Shown here: positions 28,987 to 37,590 of the stretch, in pieces
Position numbering within the stretch: position 1 is the first letter of the stretch
Layout: each line of letters starts with the position of its first letter
Source of the DNA: Bradyrhizobium sp. YR681
GTDB lineage: Bacteria; Pseudomonadota; Alphaproteobacteria; Rhizobiales; Xanthobacteraceae
Length of the DNA stretch: 64,000 nt
Assembly: GCF_000282615.1 (NCBI RefSeq)
Contig: NZ_AKIY01000205.1
Location: forward strand, 56,885-120,884
Direction of reading: 5' to 3'
Program-made: the position numbers and the translations under genes
The notes under the pieces: generated by a model
The model's database searches: none
What the model was told of the DNA's origin: nothing
What the model saw: the letters and a program-made list of their open reading frames with translations, nothing else

Positions 28987-29118
28987 GATGGCCCTTTCAG
29001 GCGATTTGGTCCGATCCTCGGCTTGCCGGATCAGCCAGGCGGCTAGTATCTTTCCAGCAAGCTATTCGCAGCTGACGATGCCGTGAGAGACCGATGATGA
29101 TGCCGCCGCCCGTTGACC

Positions 29119-29340
29119 CTACCATGCGCCCGGTTGAGCGGGCGGACGGGCAATTGCGGTGCCCTCACCGGAATTCGTCGCCGCACTGGTCGGCACGGCG
29201 CCGTAGGCCTGCCGCACGGACGCCTGCTTCGTGGTCTTGGCCGCAACGCCCGCCCTGGTCTGGCCACTCGCGGCGAAAGCCGCGGGCGCTGCGAGGATCG
29301 CCGCCGCGGTCAGCGTCAAGGTCAGATATCGCTTCAACAT
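29119..29340 (-). CDS. Small secreted hypothetical protein
   Basis: A 73-residue protein with a clear signal peptide (MLKRYLTLTLTAAAILAAPAAFA|AS) and a short Ala/Thr/Gln-rich, disordered-looking mature part. A GGAG site precedes the ATG at 29340. The longer reading frame upstream is rejected because it lacks a signal start and crosses the MarR promoter. No function can be assigned. It is divergent from the MarR gene and could be controlled by the same palindromes. Confidence 0.55.
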   Translation of the reverse strand: MLKRYLTLTLTAAAILAAPAAFAASGQTRAGVAAKTTKQASVRQAYGAVPTSAATNSGEGTAIARPPAQPGAW

Positions 29341-29443
29341 CGATCGTCTCCATTTTAGCAACAACCTTCCCGCTCGCGCGCTGGCCCACAGCGCGCGTCG
29401 GGTCGGTTTCACAAACCTGCCGGCCGGCAATCGCCGACCATTT

Positions 29444-29486
29444 ATCTTACTAGAAAGATACATCCCAACTATCTTTCTGGCAAGAC
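29444..29486. promoter_or_regulatory. Paired MarR-type palindromes
   Basis: Two similar sites 27 bp apart: ATCTTACTAGAAAGAT (29444-29459, near-perfect palindrome) and ATCTTTCTGGCAAGAC (29471-29486). Taken together, AGAAAGATA and TATCTTTCT also form a 9-bp inverted repeat across the 9-bp spacer. They lie 35-78 bp before the MarR gene at 29522 and just upstream of the divergent secreted protein. Autoregulation by that MarR protein is the simplest reading. Confidence 0.6.
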
Positions 29487-29521
29487 ATCTGCGCATGAAC
29501 TCTTCGTAAGGAGGCCCGTCC

Positions 29522-30031
29522 ATGACCGAACCGCGCTATCCCGCGGACAAGCTCCTCGCCATCAAGAAGAAGCATTGGCCGGAATCCGTCACGCCTGTCG
29601 GCGAGATGATGGTGCGGGTCTATCGCCTCAACAGCCTGATGCGCGACAGCGTGGCCCAGCAGATCGCCGCGCACGATTTGTCGTTCATGGAGTTCGAGGT
29701 CCTGATCACGCTGCGCGGCGTTGCCCCGCCCTATGAGATGATCCCGACGGAGCTCTATCCGGCGATCCTGATTTCATCGGGCGGGCTGACCAAGGTGCTC
29801 AATTCCTTGCAGAAGCGCGGACTGATCACGCGAGCGGAGGACAGTGCCGACAAACGCAGCAAGCCGGTGCGGCTGACCGCCAAGGGACGAACCCTCGCCG
29901 AACGCGTGATGGCAGAGGTACTGGAGTCGGGCGAGAAAATGATTCTCGGCGGGCTCTCGGAGTCCGAAGTCGAACGCGCCACCCGGCTGCTGCACAAGCT
30001 GCTGGTGACACTCGAACCTGCGAATGACTAG
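29522..30031 (+). CDS. MarR-family transcriptional regulator
   Basis: A 169-residue winged-helix regulator. The DNA-binding part ELYPAILISSGGLTKVLNSLQKRGLITRAEDSADKRSKPVRLTAKG carries the DxR wing motif of MarR proteins. Long N- and C-terminal helices would make the dimer. GTAAGGAGG precedes the ATG at a good distance. Downstream in the same direction is a PepSY membrane protein, 130 bp away; upstream are the paired palindromes. Effector unknown. Confidence 0.88.
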   Translation: MTEPRYPADKLLAIKKKHWPESVTPVGEMMVRVYRLNSLMRDSVAQQIAAHDLSFMEFEVLITLRGVAPPYEMIPTELYPAILISSGGLTKVLNSLQKRGLITRAEDSADKRSKPVRLTAKGRTLAERVMAEVLESGEKMILGGLSESEVERATRLLHKLLVTLEPAND

Positions 30032-30161
30032 CATTCGCCGACATTGCTGCGATGTGCGTCACCTCCGTTTGCTGCAAATCAACGCAACAACATGGACGAA
30101 GCGTCATTTGTCTTCGGAGCCGCGCTGGGCGACGAAAGCGTGAGATCGCCGGAGACCGAGA

Positions 30162-31076
30162 ATGAGCAAATCCTTGTTGTTGACACTGCATCGCTGGATC
30201 ACGCTGGTCTTCGCCCTCCCCCTGCTCGCGATCATCGTCACCGGACTGATCCTGTCCTTCGAGCCGCTGGTGCAGGTCAGTGGCATCGGCGGGCCGGCGC
30301 TCGACGCCGGGCGCGTCGTCGAGCTGGTGAAGCGATATGACCCGGATGGCAAGGCGCGCGGGCTTTCGATCAATGCCGGCAGCCAGCGCATGACGCTGCA
30401 AGGCGCGGCTGTCCCGGCGATCGACCTTGCAACCGGCGAACCCGCGGCCGCAGGCTCGGGCCTGTCCGATCTCTTTCGGTGGGCCCGTGTCACGCATGAA
30501 CGGCTGCTCGGCCAGGCATGGCTGGTGACGAGCTCGACCATCGCCATGGTGGTGCTGATGGTGCTCGGCATTCTCATGGGACTGCCACGGCTGCGCAACA
30601 CGCTCTCCGGGTGGCACAAGGGCACCGCGTGGTTCGCGCTGCCGCTGATCCTGCTGAGCCCGCTGACCGGCCTGTGCATGGCGTTCGGCCTGACCTTTCA
30701 GAGCGGCTCCGTTCCAGCCGGCGGCCGTCCCGTCGCCCTGCCCGACGCCGTTCGCATGGTCGCAGCCTCCCATGACCTCTCGCATGCGATCTCGATCGGC
30801 GTGCGCGGCGGTCGCGTGATGGCCCGAATCTACGAGGAGGGAGAACTGCGCGCCTACACGGTCAATTCCAGCGGAGTCACACCGCTGCCGCGCAACTGGC
30901 CGCGCTTGATCCACGAGGGCAACTGGTCGGCCCTGATCGCTTCGCCCCTCAATGTCGTGACGTCAATTGCACTGCTGACGCTGCTGTCCACCGGCCTGCT
31001 GATCTGGGCGCGGCGAAAGCTGCGCAAGCCGCGGCGTCACGCCGGCGGACAGGCCGCGGTGATCGGAGCGGCCTAG
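30162..31076 (+). CDS. PepSY-associated membrane protein
   Basis: A 304-residue protein with about four membrane helices (roughly residues 9-30, 124-145, 158-178, 263-282) and periplasmic loops. It starts with LLLTLHRWITLVFALPLLAIIVTGLILSFEPL, the first-helix motif of PepSY_TM proteins. This family is often linked to siderophore uptake and periplasmic iron reduction. Here no receptor is nearby. It may be controlled by the upstream MarR gene. A GGAGACCGAGA site lies before the ATG. Confidence 0.8.
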   Translation: MSKSLLLTLHRWITLVFALPLLAIIVTGLILSFEPLVQVSGIGGPALDAGRVVELVKRYDPDGKARGLSINAGSQRMTLQGAAVPAIDLATGEPAAAGSGLSDLFRWARVTHERLLGQAWLVTSSTIAMVVLMVLGILMGLPRLRNTLSGWHKGTAWFALPLILLSPLTGLCMAFGLTFQSGSVPAGGRPVALPDAVRMVAASHDLSHAISIGVRGGRVMARIYEEGELRAYTVNSSGVTPLPRNWPRLIHEGNWSALIASPLNVVTSIALLTLLSTGLLIWARRKLRKPRRHAGGQAAVIGAA

Positions 31077-31089
31077 CGCCCGGCCGCGT

Positions 31090-32232
31090 TCAATTGCGTG
31101 CGCGCGCCCGCACCTTGTCCGGCGGCGTGACGCCCCGCAGGAAATCCGCGTCATCGTTGCCCGAAAGAATCAGGATCGCGCGCTCGCGCGGCAGCGCTTC
31201 GGGCATCTCGTCGCGGATGAAGGCGATGAGCTTCTCTCTCATCTCGCAGCGCAGATCCCAGGATTGCGGTGCGTTTCGCGCGCTGACCAGCGCACGCAGC
31301 TCGATCGTGCGCGAATCCGCGTCGATCACCTGGAGATTGACCACCGCGCCGTCCCACAATTGGGACTCCTTCACGGCCCCTTCGAGCCAGCGCCGGATCC
31401 GCGGCACGTCGGCGCGGTAATCGACATGGAGCGCGATGACCCCGATCAGCGATGCAGTGTCGCGGGTCCAGTTCTGGAACGGCTGTTCGATGAAGTAGGA
31501 CAGCGGCACCACCATGCGGCGCCAGTCCCACAGCCGGATCACGACGTAGGTCGCGGCGATGTCCTCGACCCAGCCCCACTCGTTCTCGATGATCACGGCA
31601 TCCTCGATCCGGATCGGCTGGGTGATCGCGATCTGCAAACCGGCGATCAGATTGCTGAGCAGCGGCCGTGCGGCGAGACCGACGATGATACCGGCGGCAC
31701 CGGCGGAGGCGAACAGGCTGACGCCATACTGCCTGACCGAGTCGAACGTCATCAGCGCCGTTGAGACCGTGATGATGACGATGATGATGTCGGCGACGCG
31801 CTTGAACACACGCACTTGCGTGACGTGCTTGCGCGCGACGAAATTCTCGGTGACGTCGCGAAAATTCTGCAAATAGCGCGCCGCGCTCATGTCGACGACC
31901 CGGATCGAGATCCAGCCGATCAGCGCGATGAAGGCGACCACGAACAGGTTCGTCAGCGGCGTGCGGAACGCGTTGTCGAGCGGCGCGAGCGGCAGCACCA
32001 GCGCGACGGCGGCAAGACACAGCGCCAGCTGGGCCGGGCCGGACGTGCGCTCTATAAACACGCTCAGCAGCGGAAGCCGGGTTCCGAAGGCGCGGTTGAG
32101 CAGCCAGACCGCGAGGCGATAGAACGCCAGCGCAAGCAGAATCGCCCCCGCGACCAGGCTGAGCCCGACGAACCATGACGGTATCCATCCGAACATCTTG
32201 TCGATGTCGGCCATGACGGCCTGCCAATTCAT
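31090..32232 (-). CDS. Mechanosensitive ion channel, MscS family
   Basis: A 380-residue inner-membrane protein with four to five helices. The pore-lining helix and its following beta domain read SAGAAGIIVGLAARPLLSNLIAGLQIAITQPIRIEDAV, the MscS hallmark. The C-terminal cytoplasmic part is of the usual mixed alpha/beta type. Such channels open under membrane tension to release solutes after osmotic downshock. It is convergent with the PepSY gene and divergent from DUF763; no functional link is visible. Confidence 0.9.
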   Translation of the reverse strand: MNWQAVMADIDKMFGWIPSWFVGLSLVAGAILLALAFYRLAVWLLNRAFGTRLPLLSVFIERTSGPAQLALCLAAVALVLPLAPLDNAFRTPLTNLFVVAFIALIGWISIRVVDMSAARYLQNFRDVTENFVARKHVTQVRVFKRVADIIIVIITVSTALMTFDSVRQYGVSLFASAGAAGIIVGLAARPLLSNLIAGLQIAITQPIRIEDAVIIENEWGWVEDIAATYVVIRLWDWRRMVVPLSYFIEQPFQNWTRDTASLIGVIALHVDYRADVPRIRRWLEGAVKESQLWDGAVVNLQVIDADSRTIELRALVSARNAPQSWDLRCEMREKLIAFIRDEMPEALPRERAILILSGNDDADFLRGVTPPDKVRARARN

Positions 32233-32353
32233 TGAAGTCCCCGCATTTCCATTCGCGTCTCAACGCGCTGCGGCGGGCTTCGCTCCCCCGCTCGGTGCAA
32301 TGCAGCATCCCTCTGGTGCAACCGTCGCCGAACTGCGCTATTCCTAGGCAGTC

Positions 32354-33601
32354 ATGACTCGCCGTACCGGCAGCGCCGATCTTCCACTCCACACCGGCCG
32401 GGTTCCGCCCTGGCTCGCCACCCGCATGTCTTCGCTCGGGGCGATCGTCACGCAGGCGATCGTGCATCATTACGGCCGCGATGCGTTCCTCCAGCGCCTG
32501 TCGCATCCGTTCTGGTTCCAGTCGTTCGGCGCCGTGATGGGGATGGACTGGCATTCCTCGGGCATCACGACCTCCGTGATCGGCGCGCTCAAGCGCGGAC
32601 TCGGCCCGCTCCAGGACGAGCTCGGCATCTATGTCTGCGGGGGCCGCGGCCAGCATTCGCGCAAGACGCCGGACGAGCTGTTGCAGCTCGGCGACCGCGT
32701 CGGCTTCGACGGCGCACGGCTCACGCGCGCCAGCCGGCTGGTGGCGAAGGTGGACAGCGCAGCCGTGCAGGACGGTTTTGATCTCTATCTCCACGGCTTC
32801 TTCGTCGCCGCCGACGCCAAATGGACGGTGGTGCAGCAGGGCATGAACGGCGACAAGCGGCAGGCCCGCCGCTATCACTGGCATTCGGAGTCGCTGACGA
32901 GTTTCGTCGATACGCCGCACAGCGCGATCGACGGCCCGCAGCAGGGCGAGATCGTCAATCTCACCGACCACCGCGCCGATGTCTCGCGCACCGCGCAGCT
33001 CGAGCTCCTGACCGATCTCGGTCCCGATCGCATTCTCACCGAATTCGAGCGGCTCACGGGGACTGCGCCGGAGCCGGCGCAGGGCATGCTGCCGCACCTC
33101 ATCATGCCCGCGCATCACGATGTCAGGCCGAAGGACGTGTTCGCACGCCGCCTGCACGGCACGCTCGCGGCCGCCGCCGAGCGCGGCCCGGTCGACTTTC
33201 CGGAATTGCTGCTGACATCAGGCGTCGGCGCGCGCACCGTGCGCTCGCTGGCGATGGTCGCGGAGGTGGTGCACGGTGCGCCCTATCGCTTCAACGATCC
33301 CGCGCGGTTCTCGCTCGCCCATGGCGGCAAGGACCGGCATCCCTACCCCGTCCCGATCAAGGTCTACGATGAGACCATTCGCGTGCTGAAGGGCGCGATC
33401 CAGAGCGCAAAGCTCGGACGCGAGGAAGAGATGCAGGCGATCAGGCGCCTCGACGACCAGGCGCGGCGGCTGGAGCGCACTGCGAGCGGACCGTCTGTCG
33501 AGACCTACATCGCGGGAGAACGTGCCGTATCGCCGGAGCTTGATGGCCGCTCCGTCTTCGGCTGGGAGCGCGATCTCGCCTCAGGGAAATTGACGGGCTG
33601 A
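32354..33601 (+). CDS. DUF763 protein
   Basis: A 415-residue protein of the DUF763 family. Typical segments are GSADLPLHTGRVPPWLATRMSSLG, GGRGQHSRKTPDEL, QGMNGDKRQARRYHWHSE and the late LLLTSGVGARTVRSLAMVAEVVHG with a helix-hairpin-helix look. The last suggests nucleic-acid binding; DUF763 genes have been proposed to act in DNA processing, but no reaction is proven. Its 3' end overlaps the convergent P450 gene by 97 bp. Confidence 0.85.
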   Translation: MTRRTGSADLPLHTGRVPPWLATRMSSLGAIVTQAIVHHYGRDAFLQRLSHPFWFQSFGAVMGMDWHSSGITTSVIGALKRGLGPLQDELGIYVCGGRGQHSRKTPDELLQLGDRVGFDGARLTRASRLVAKVDSAAVQDGFDLYLHGFFVAADAKWTVVQQGMNGDKRQARRYHWHSESLTSFVDTPHSAIDGPQQGEIVNLTDHRADVSRTAQLELLTDLGPDRILTEFERLTGTAPEPAQGMLPHLIMPAHHDVRPKDVFARRLHGTLAAAAERGPVDFPELLLTSGVGARTVRSLAMVAEVVHGAPYRFNDPARFSLAHGGKDRHPYPVPIKVYDETIRVLKGAIQSAKLGREEEMQAIRRLDDQARRLERTASGPSVETYIAGERAVSPELDGRSVFGWERDLASGKLTG

Positions 33602-34809
33602 CCATCCGAAGCAACGACCGGCAGCTTCGCAATCATGCGAATTCCCGGACGCTTGCGCCAGTGAATCTGCGAGGCATCGACCGCAAGACCAAGCCGCGGC
33701 CAGCGCGTGAACAAGGCCTGGAGCGCGCAAGTCGCCTCGATCCGCGCGAGCTGATGCCCGAGGCAGAAATGGATGCCTGTGCCGAAGGACAAATGGCGAT
33801 TGGGCTTGCGTTCGAGGTCCATCCGCTCCGGCTGGTCATGCACGGCCGGATCCATGTTCGCCGCGGCCAGCATGACCATGACGCGATCGCCCTTCTTCAG
33901 CCGCACACCTTCCAGCTCGATGTCCCGCCGCACATGGCGCGGCTTTGAAAACTGCACCGGCGAGACGAAACGCAAGAACTCCTCGACGGCGAGCGAGGCG
34001 CGGCTCCAGTCCTGCTCCAGCCAGTCGCGCAAGCCGGGATTCCTGAGCAGCTCGAAGACCGAGCCGCTGATGAGATGCGTGGTGGTTTCGGAGCCCGCCG
34101 CGAGCAGCAGGAACACCATCGCCACCATCTCGTCCGGCCTGATCTGACCGCCCTCGCGCTCGACCTGGACCAGCTCCGCGATCAGTCCCTCGCCGCCCTG
34201 CTCCCGCGCGAGCTGCAGCTGCTGTTCGAGATAGTCGCGCATCTTGCGGAACGCGAACAGCAGCCGCAGGAAGCTGACCATATTCGTCAGCGACGACATC
34301 GCATTGGCCCATGCGATGAATTTCGGGCGGTCAGCCATCGGCAGGCCGAGAAGCTCCGAGATCACCGCCAGCGGCAGGATGCGCGCATAGCGCGCGACGA
34401 GATCGGCCGGGCTTCCATTCTCGAACAGTCTTGAGGCAAGGTCATCGGCGATGGCGCGAATGCGCGGCTCCATCGCCACGATCGCGCGGCGGCGAAAGGC
34501 CTCGTCCACGATGCTGCGCAGCCGCGTGTGATCAGGCTCGTCCATCGTCAGCATGTTGTTGGCGATGGTCGTGACGAGCTTCGGCATCCACCAGCGCAGG
34601 CCGGCGACTCCGCCGCCTTCCTTGCGCAGCGTGAAGGTGGTGCTGTCCTTCAGGACCTGCGCCGTGGCGGCGTGGGTCGTGGTGATCCAGACATCGCCGA
34701 CCAGAGGAAATCTCGTCGCGACCACGGGGCCGGACGCGCGCAACGCGGCGATGGCCTTGGGCGGATCGCGAAAGAAAGCCTCGCTGGTGAAATCGAGGCG
34801 CGGTGTCAT
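33505..34809 (-). CDS. Cytochrome P450
   Basis: A 434-residue soluble bacterial P450. The I-helix oxygen-activation motif is LLAAGSETTTHLI, the ExxR motif EEFLR, and the heme loop FGTGIHFCLGHQLARIE with the cysteine ligand. It needs a ferredoxin and reductase; a ferredoxin-NADP reductase gene lies about 530 bp upstream on the same strand (35338-36111), with a small unknown gene between. No ferredoxin gene is visible. The C-terminal 97 bp overlap the convergent DUF763 gene, so the last roughly 30 residues, after ASDGQPVNFPEARSRSQ, may be a relaxed tail. Substrate unknown. Confidence 0.92.
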   Translation of the reverse strand: MTPRLDFTSEAFFRDPPKAIAALRASGPVVATRFPLVGDVWITTTHAATAQVLKDSTTFTLRKEGGGVAGLRWWMPKLVTTIANNMLTMDEPDHTRLRSIVDEAFRRRAIVAMEPRIRAIADDLASRLFENGSPADLVARYARILPLAVISELLGLPMADRPKFIAWANAMSSLTNMVSFLRLLFAFRKMRDYLEQQLQLAREQGGEGLIAELVQVEREGGQIRPDEMVAMVFLLLAAGSETTTHLISGSVFELLRNPGLRDWLEQDWSRASLAVEEFLRFVSPVQFSKPRHVRRDIELEGVRLKKGDRVMVMLAAANMDPAVHDQPERMDLERKPNRHLSFGTGIHFCLGHQLARIEATCALQALFTRWPRLGLAVDASQIHWRKRPGIRMIAKLPVVASDGQPVNFPEARSRSQPKTERPSSSGDTARSPAM

Positions 34810-34904
34810 GGGATCACCGGAATGGTTGGTGGCGCCTCAACCAGATGGGATGCGGCGGGCGCCCTGCAAGAGCCGGAACTCGCGTTCCGTCTGCCGCCAA
34901 AGAC

Positions 34905-35231
34905 CTACCCCCGCCCTGGCGAGCGCGGGCCGGTCTTGCGCTGCTGCTGGCTGGTATAGGCGTCCCAATGGCTCCAGCTGCCGTTGCTGAGGCTCTGCAA
35001 ATCGGTGCCGAGCGGACGTCGCGTGCGCTTGTCGTGATCGGCGATGGCCCGCTCGGACTGCGCGATCTTGCGCTTGAGGTCCCCGATGGCCTTCTGGGTC
35101 TGGCCGGTCCGCTTGGACGAGGCGATTTCGCCCATGGTGAAGCGCGCCGTCTCCAGCGCCTTCAACTCGGCGCGGTTCTTCTTCAACTGGACCCGGTGCC
35201 AGGCGATGTTGCTGTCGCTGTCCGCAACCAT
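34905..35231 (-). CDS. Hypothetical protein with a coiled-coil segment
   Basis: A 108-residue hydrophilic protein. The middle part is a likely coiled coil (RVQLKKNRAELKALETARFTM, then KAIGDLKRKIAQSERAIADHDKR), and the tail is rich in Ser/Trp/Gln. There is no signal peptide. The start at 35231 (MVADSDSN) was chosen over the longer frame, whose first 59 residues are arginine-rich and unlike a real protein. It lies between the P450 and the ferredoxin reductase on the same strand. I do not recognise a family. Confidence 0.6.
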   Translation of the reverse strand: MVADSDSNIAWHRVQLKKNRAELKALETARFTMGEIASSKRTGQTQKAIGDLKRKIAQSERAIADHDKRTRRPLGTDLQSLSNGSWSHWDAYTSQQQRKTGPRSPGRG

Positions 35232-35337
35232 GTGGGAACTCCGCTGATTCGCACCCACAGTGTATCGCGCGCGGAATCGGCGCCGCAACGCCCGCCAAGC
35301 GGCGAAAATACGGTCTTCTTGCGCGAAAACTCCGCGT

Positions 35338-36111
35338 CTAGCGCTCGGCAAAAGCCTTTTCGACCACGAACTGGGCCGGCTCGCCGTGGTTGCCCTCGAC
35401 GAAGCCACGCTCGCCCAGGAGCACGCGGGTGTCCGCGACCAGCGCCGGGCTGCCGCAGATCATGACGCGGTCATGGGCGGCTTCCAGCCCCGGCAGGCCG
35501 ATATCGGCGAACAGCTTGCCCGAAGTGATGAGGTCGGTGATGCGGCCGCGGTTGCGGAAGGGGTCGCGGGTCACCGTCGGATAGTAGATCAGCTGGTTCT
35601 GGATGTACTCGCCGAGCATCTCGTCCTTCGGCAGGTGCTCGGTGATCATCTCGCCATAGGCGAGCTCCTTGACGTGGCGACAGCCGTGAAGCAGCACGAC
35701 CTTCTCGAACCGCTCATAGGTCTCGGGGTCCTTGATCACGCTCAGGAACGGCGCGAGACCCGTGCCGGTGCCGATGAGGTAGAGGTTGCGGCCGTCTTCC
35801 AGATTGTCGATCACAAGCGTGCCGGTGGCCTTGCGGCTGACGATGATCTCGTCGCCTTCCTTCAAATGCTGAAGCCGCGAGGTCAGCGGGCCGTCTGGCA
35901 CCTTGATCGAGAAGAATTCCAGCGTGTCCTCGTAATTGGCGCTGGCGACGCTGTAGGCCCGCAGCAGCGGCTTCTCGCCGACCTTGAGCCCGATCATGGT
36001 GAATTCGCCGTTGCGGAAGCGGAAGGTCGGGCTGCGGGTGGTCTTGAAGGAGAACAGCGTGTCGGTCCAGTGGTGGACGCTCAAAACGCTTTCCTGATTG
36101 AAATTGCTCAT
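35338..36111 (-). CDS. fpr: Ferredoxin-NADP+ reductase
   Basis: A 257-residue FAD enzyme of the bacterial subclass. The FAD motif is RAYSVAS (RxYS), followed by the NADP-binding GTGTGLAPFLSVIKD, then HGCRHVKELAYGE and MICGSPALV. The C-terminus ends VVEKAFAER. It moves electrons between NADPH and ferredoxin or flavodoxin. In this position it is divergent from the enamidase-like gene and faces the same double palindrome, which suggests it may supply reduced ferredoxin to the 6-hydroxynicotinate-reductase-like protein. It may equally be the general housekeeping fpr, or serve the P450 nearby. Confidence 0.92.
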   Translation of the reverse strand: MSNFNQESVLSVHHWTDTLFSFKTTRSPTFRFRNGEFTMIGLKVGEKPLLRAYSVASANYEDTLEFFSIKVPDGPLTSRLQHLKEGDEIIVSRKATGTLVIDNLEDGRNLYLIGTGTGLAPFLSVIKDPETYERFEKVVLLHGCRHVKELAYGEMITEHLPKDEMLGEYIQNQLIYYPTVTRDPFRNRGRITDLITSGKLFADIGLPGLEAAHDRVMICGSPALVADTRVLLGERGFVEGNHGEPAQFVVEKAFAER

Positions 36112-36161
36112 CTCACCTTCCCTGTCGCTTCCAATGCGGTTCCGAGGCGGGCAGCTATGCG

Positions 36162-36193
36162 TCGTTTGTATACGATCATTCGTATACTAATGA
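36162..36193. promoter_or_regulatory. Double GTATAC-centred palindrome between fpr and the enamidase-like gene
   Basis: Two overlapping sites: TCGTTTGTATACGATCAT (36162-36179) and TCATTCGTATACTAATGA (36176-36193). The second is an 18-bp palindrome with one mismatched pair and matches the site at 47138-47155 in 16 of 18 bases. The arms GTATACGA and TCGTATAC (36168-36187) form a perfect inverted repeat. A MarR protein encoded at 38850-39305 is the likely binder. Confidence 0.65.
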
Positions 36194-36268
36194 ATAATCC
36201 GGCTTGATCCCGCGGTCAAGGCTGCCCAAGATCGGAAGCGTTGCAGTTAAGGACAAGGACCCCCCTCC

Positions 36269-37465
36269 ATGGCGCATGACGCACCCCAGGCCACCGGACC
36301 CTCGAAGCTCGTGATCCGCAATATCGGCCTGATCCTGTCCGGCGCGCTGGAAAAGCCGATCCTGGACGGCGACACCATCGTCGCCGAGAACGGCAAGATC
36401 ACCGCGATCGGCCGCTTCAAGGACGTCAACACCGAGGGCGCGACCACCATCGTCGAGGCCAACGGCACCACCGTCGCCCCCGGCCTGATCGACAGCCACG
36501 TCCACCCCGTCGCGGGCGACTGGACGCCGCGGCAGAACCAGATCGGCTGGATCGACAGCAATCTGCATGGCGGCGTCACCACCATGATCTCCGCCGGCGA
36601 AGTGCACATGCCCGGCCGCCCGCGCGACGTCGTCGGCCTCAAGGCCATGGCGATCTTCGCCCAGCGCGCGTTCTGGAATCTGCGCCCCGGCGGCGTGAAG
36701 GTCCATGCTGGCGCGCCCGTGATCGAATGCGAGATGGTCGAGGAGGACTTCAAGGAATTGGCCGCGGCCGGCGTCAAGCTGCTCGGTGAAGTCGGCCTCG
36801 GCGGCGTCAAGGACGGCCCCACCGCGCGAAAGATGGTCGGCTGGGCCCGCAAATACGGCATCCAGAGCACCATCCACACCGGCGGTCCCTCGATCCCCGG
36901 CTCCGGCCTGATCGACAAGGACGTGGTGCTGGAGGCCGACACCGACGTGGTCGGCCACATCAACGGCGGCCACACCGCGCTCCCCGACGACCAGATCCGC
37001 TGTATCTGCGAGGGCTGCAAGCGCGGGCTCGAGATCGTTCACAACGGCAATGAGCGCTCGGCCCTGTTCACGCTGCGCATCGCGCGCGAGATGGGCGATC
37101 TGCACCGGGTGATCCTCGGCACCGACGCGCCGGCCGGCTCCGGCGTGCAGCCGCTCGGAATCCTGCGCATGGTCTCGATGCTGTCCTCGCTCGGCGATCT
37201 GCCGGCCGAGCTCGCCTTTTGTCTCGCCACCGGCAACACCGCGCGGATGCGGCAGCTCGACTGCGGCCTGATCGAGGTCGGCCGCTCCGCCGATTTCGTC
37301 ATCATGGACAAGGCGCAGCACTCGCCCGGCAAGACCATTCTGGAGAGCGTCCAGCTCGGCGACCTCCCCGGCATCGGCATGACCATCATCGACGGCATCG
37401 TGCGCACCCAGCGCAGCCGCAATACGCCGCCCGCCGGCAAGGTGCCGGAAATCGTGGCGAAGTGA
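36269..37465 (+). CDS. Enamidase-like amidohydrolase
   Basis: A 398-residue amidohydrolase resembling the enamidase of Eubacterium barkeri nicotinate fermentation, which opens 6-oxo-1,4,5,6-tetrahydronicotinate to 2-formylglutarate and ammonia. The metal motif is LIDSHVHPVAG (His77, His79). A histidine lies in STIHTGG and others in VGHINGGHTA, and the late aspartate is in LGTDAPAGSG. The gene is alone on its strand here; its partners, the reductase and dehydrogenase, are 8-15 kb away with a similar operator. The substrate is inferred from family and context. Confidence 0.78.
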   Translation: MAHDAPQATGPSKLVIRNIGLILSGALEKPILDGDTIVAENGKITAIGRFKDVNTEGATTIVEANGTTVAPGLIDSHVHPVAGDWTPRQNQIGWIDSNLHGGVTTMISAGEVHMPGRPRDVVGLKAMAIFAQRAFWNLRPGGVKVHAGAPVIECEMVEEDFKELAAAGVKLLGEVGLGGVKDGPTARKMVGWARKYGIQSTIHTGGPSIPGSGLIDKDVVLEADTDVVGHINGGHTALPDDQIRCICEGCKRGLEIVHNGNERSALFTLRIAREMGDLHRVILGTDAPAGSGVQPLGILRMVSMLSSLGDLPAELAFCLATGNTARMRQLDCGLIEVGRSADFVIMDKAQHSPGKTILESVQLGDLPGIGMTIIDGIVRTQRSRNTPPAGKVPEIVAK

Positions 37466-37590
37466 CGCAGCCGGAGCGGCGCGCCGCGCCGCGTCGGCTC
37501 TCGATGGCATTGAACAAGTCGCCGGCCTGCTGCGTCTAACGCAGGCAGCCCTCGGCGGCGGCAGTTCATTGCTGGACCATCGAGGGAAAC

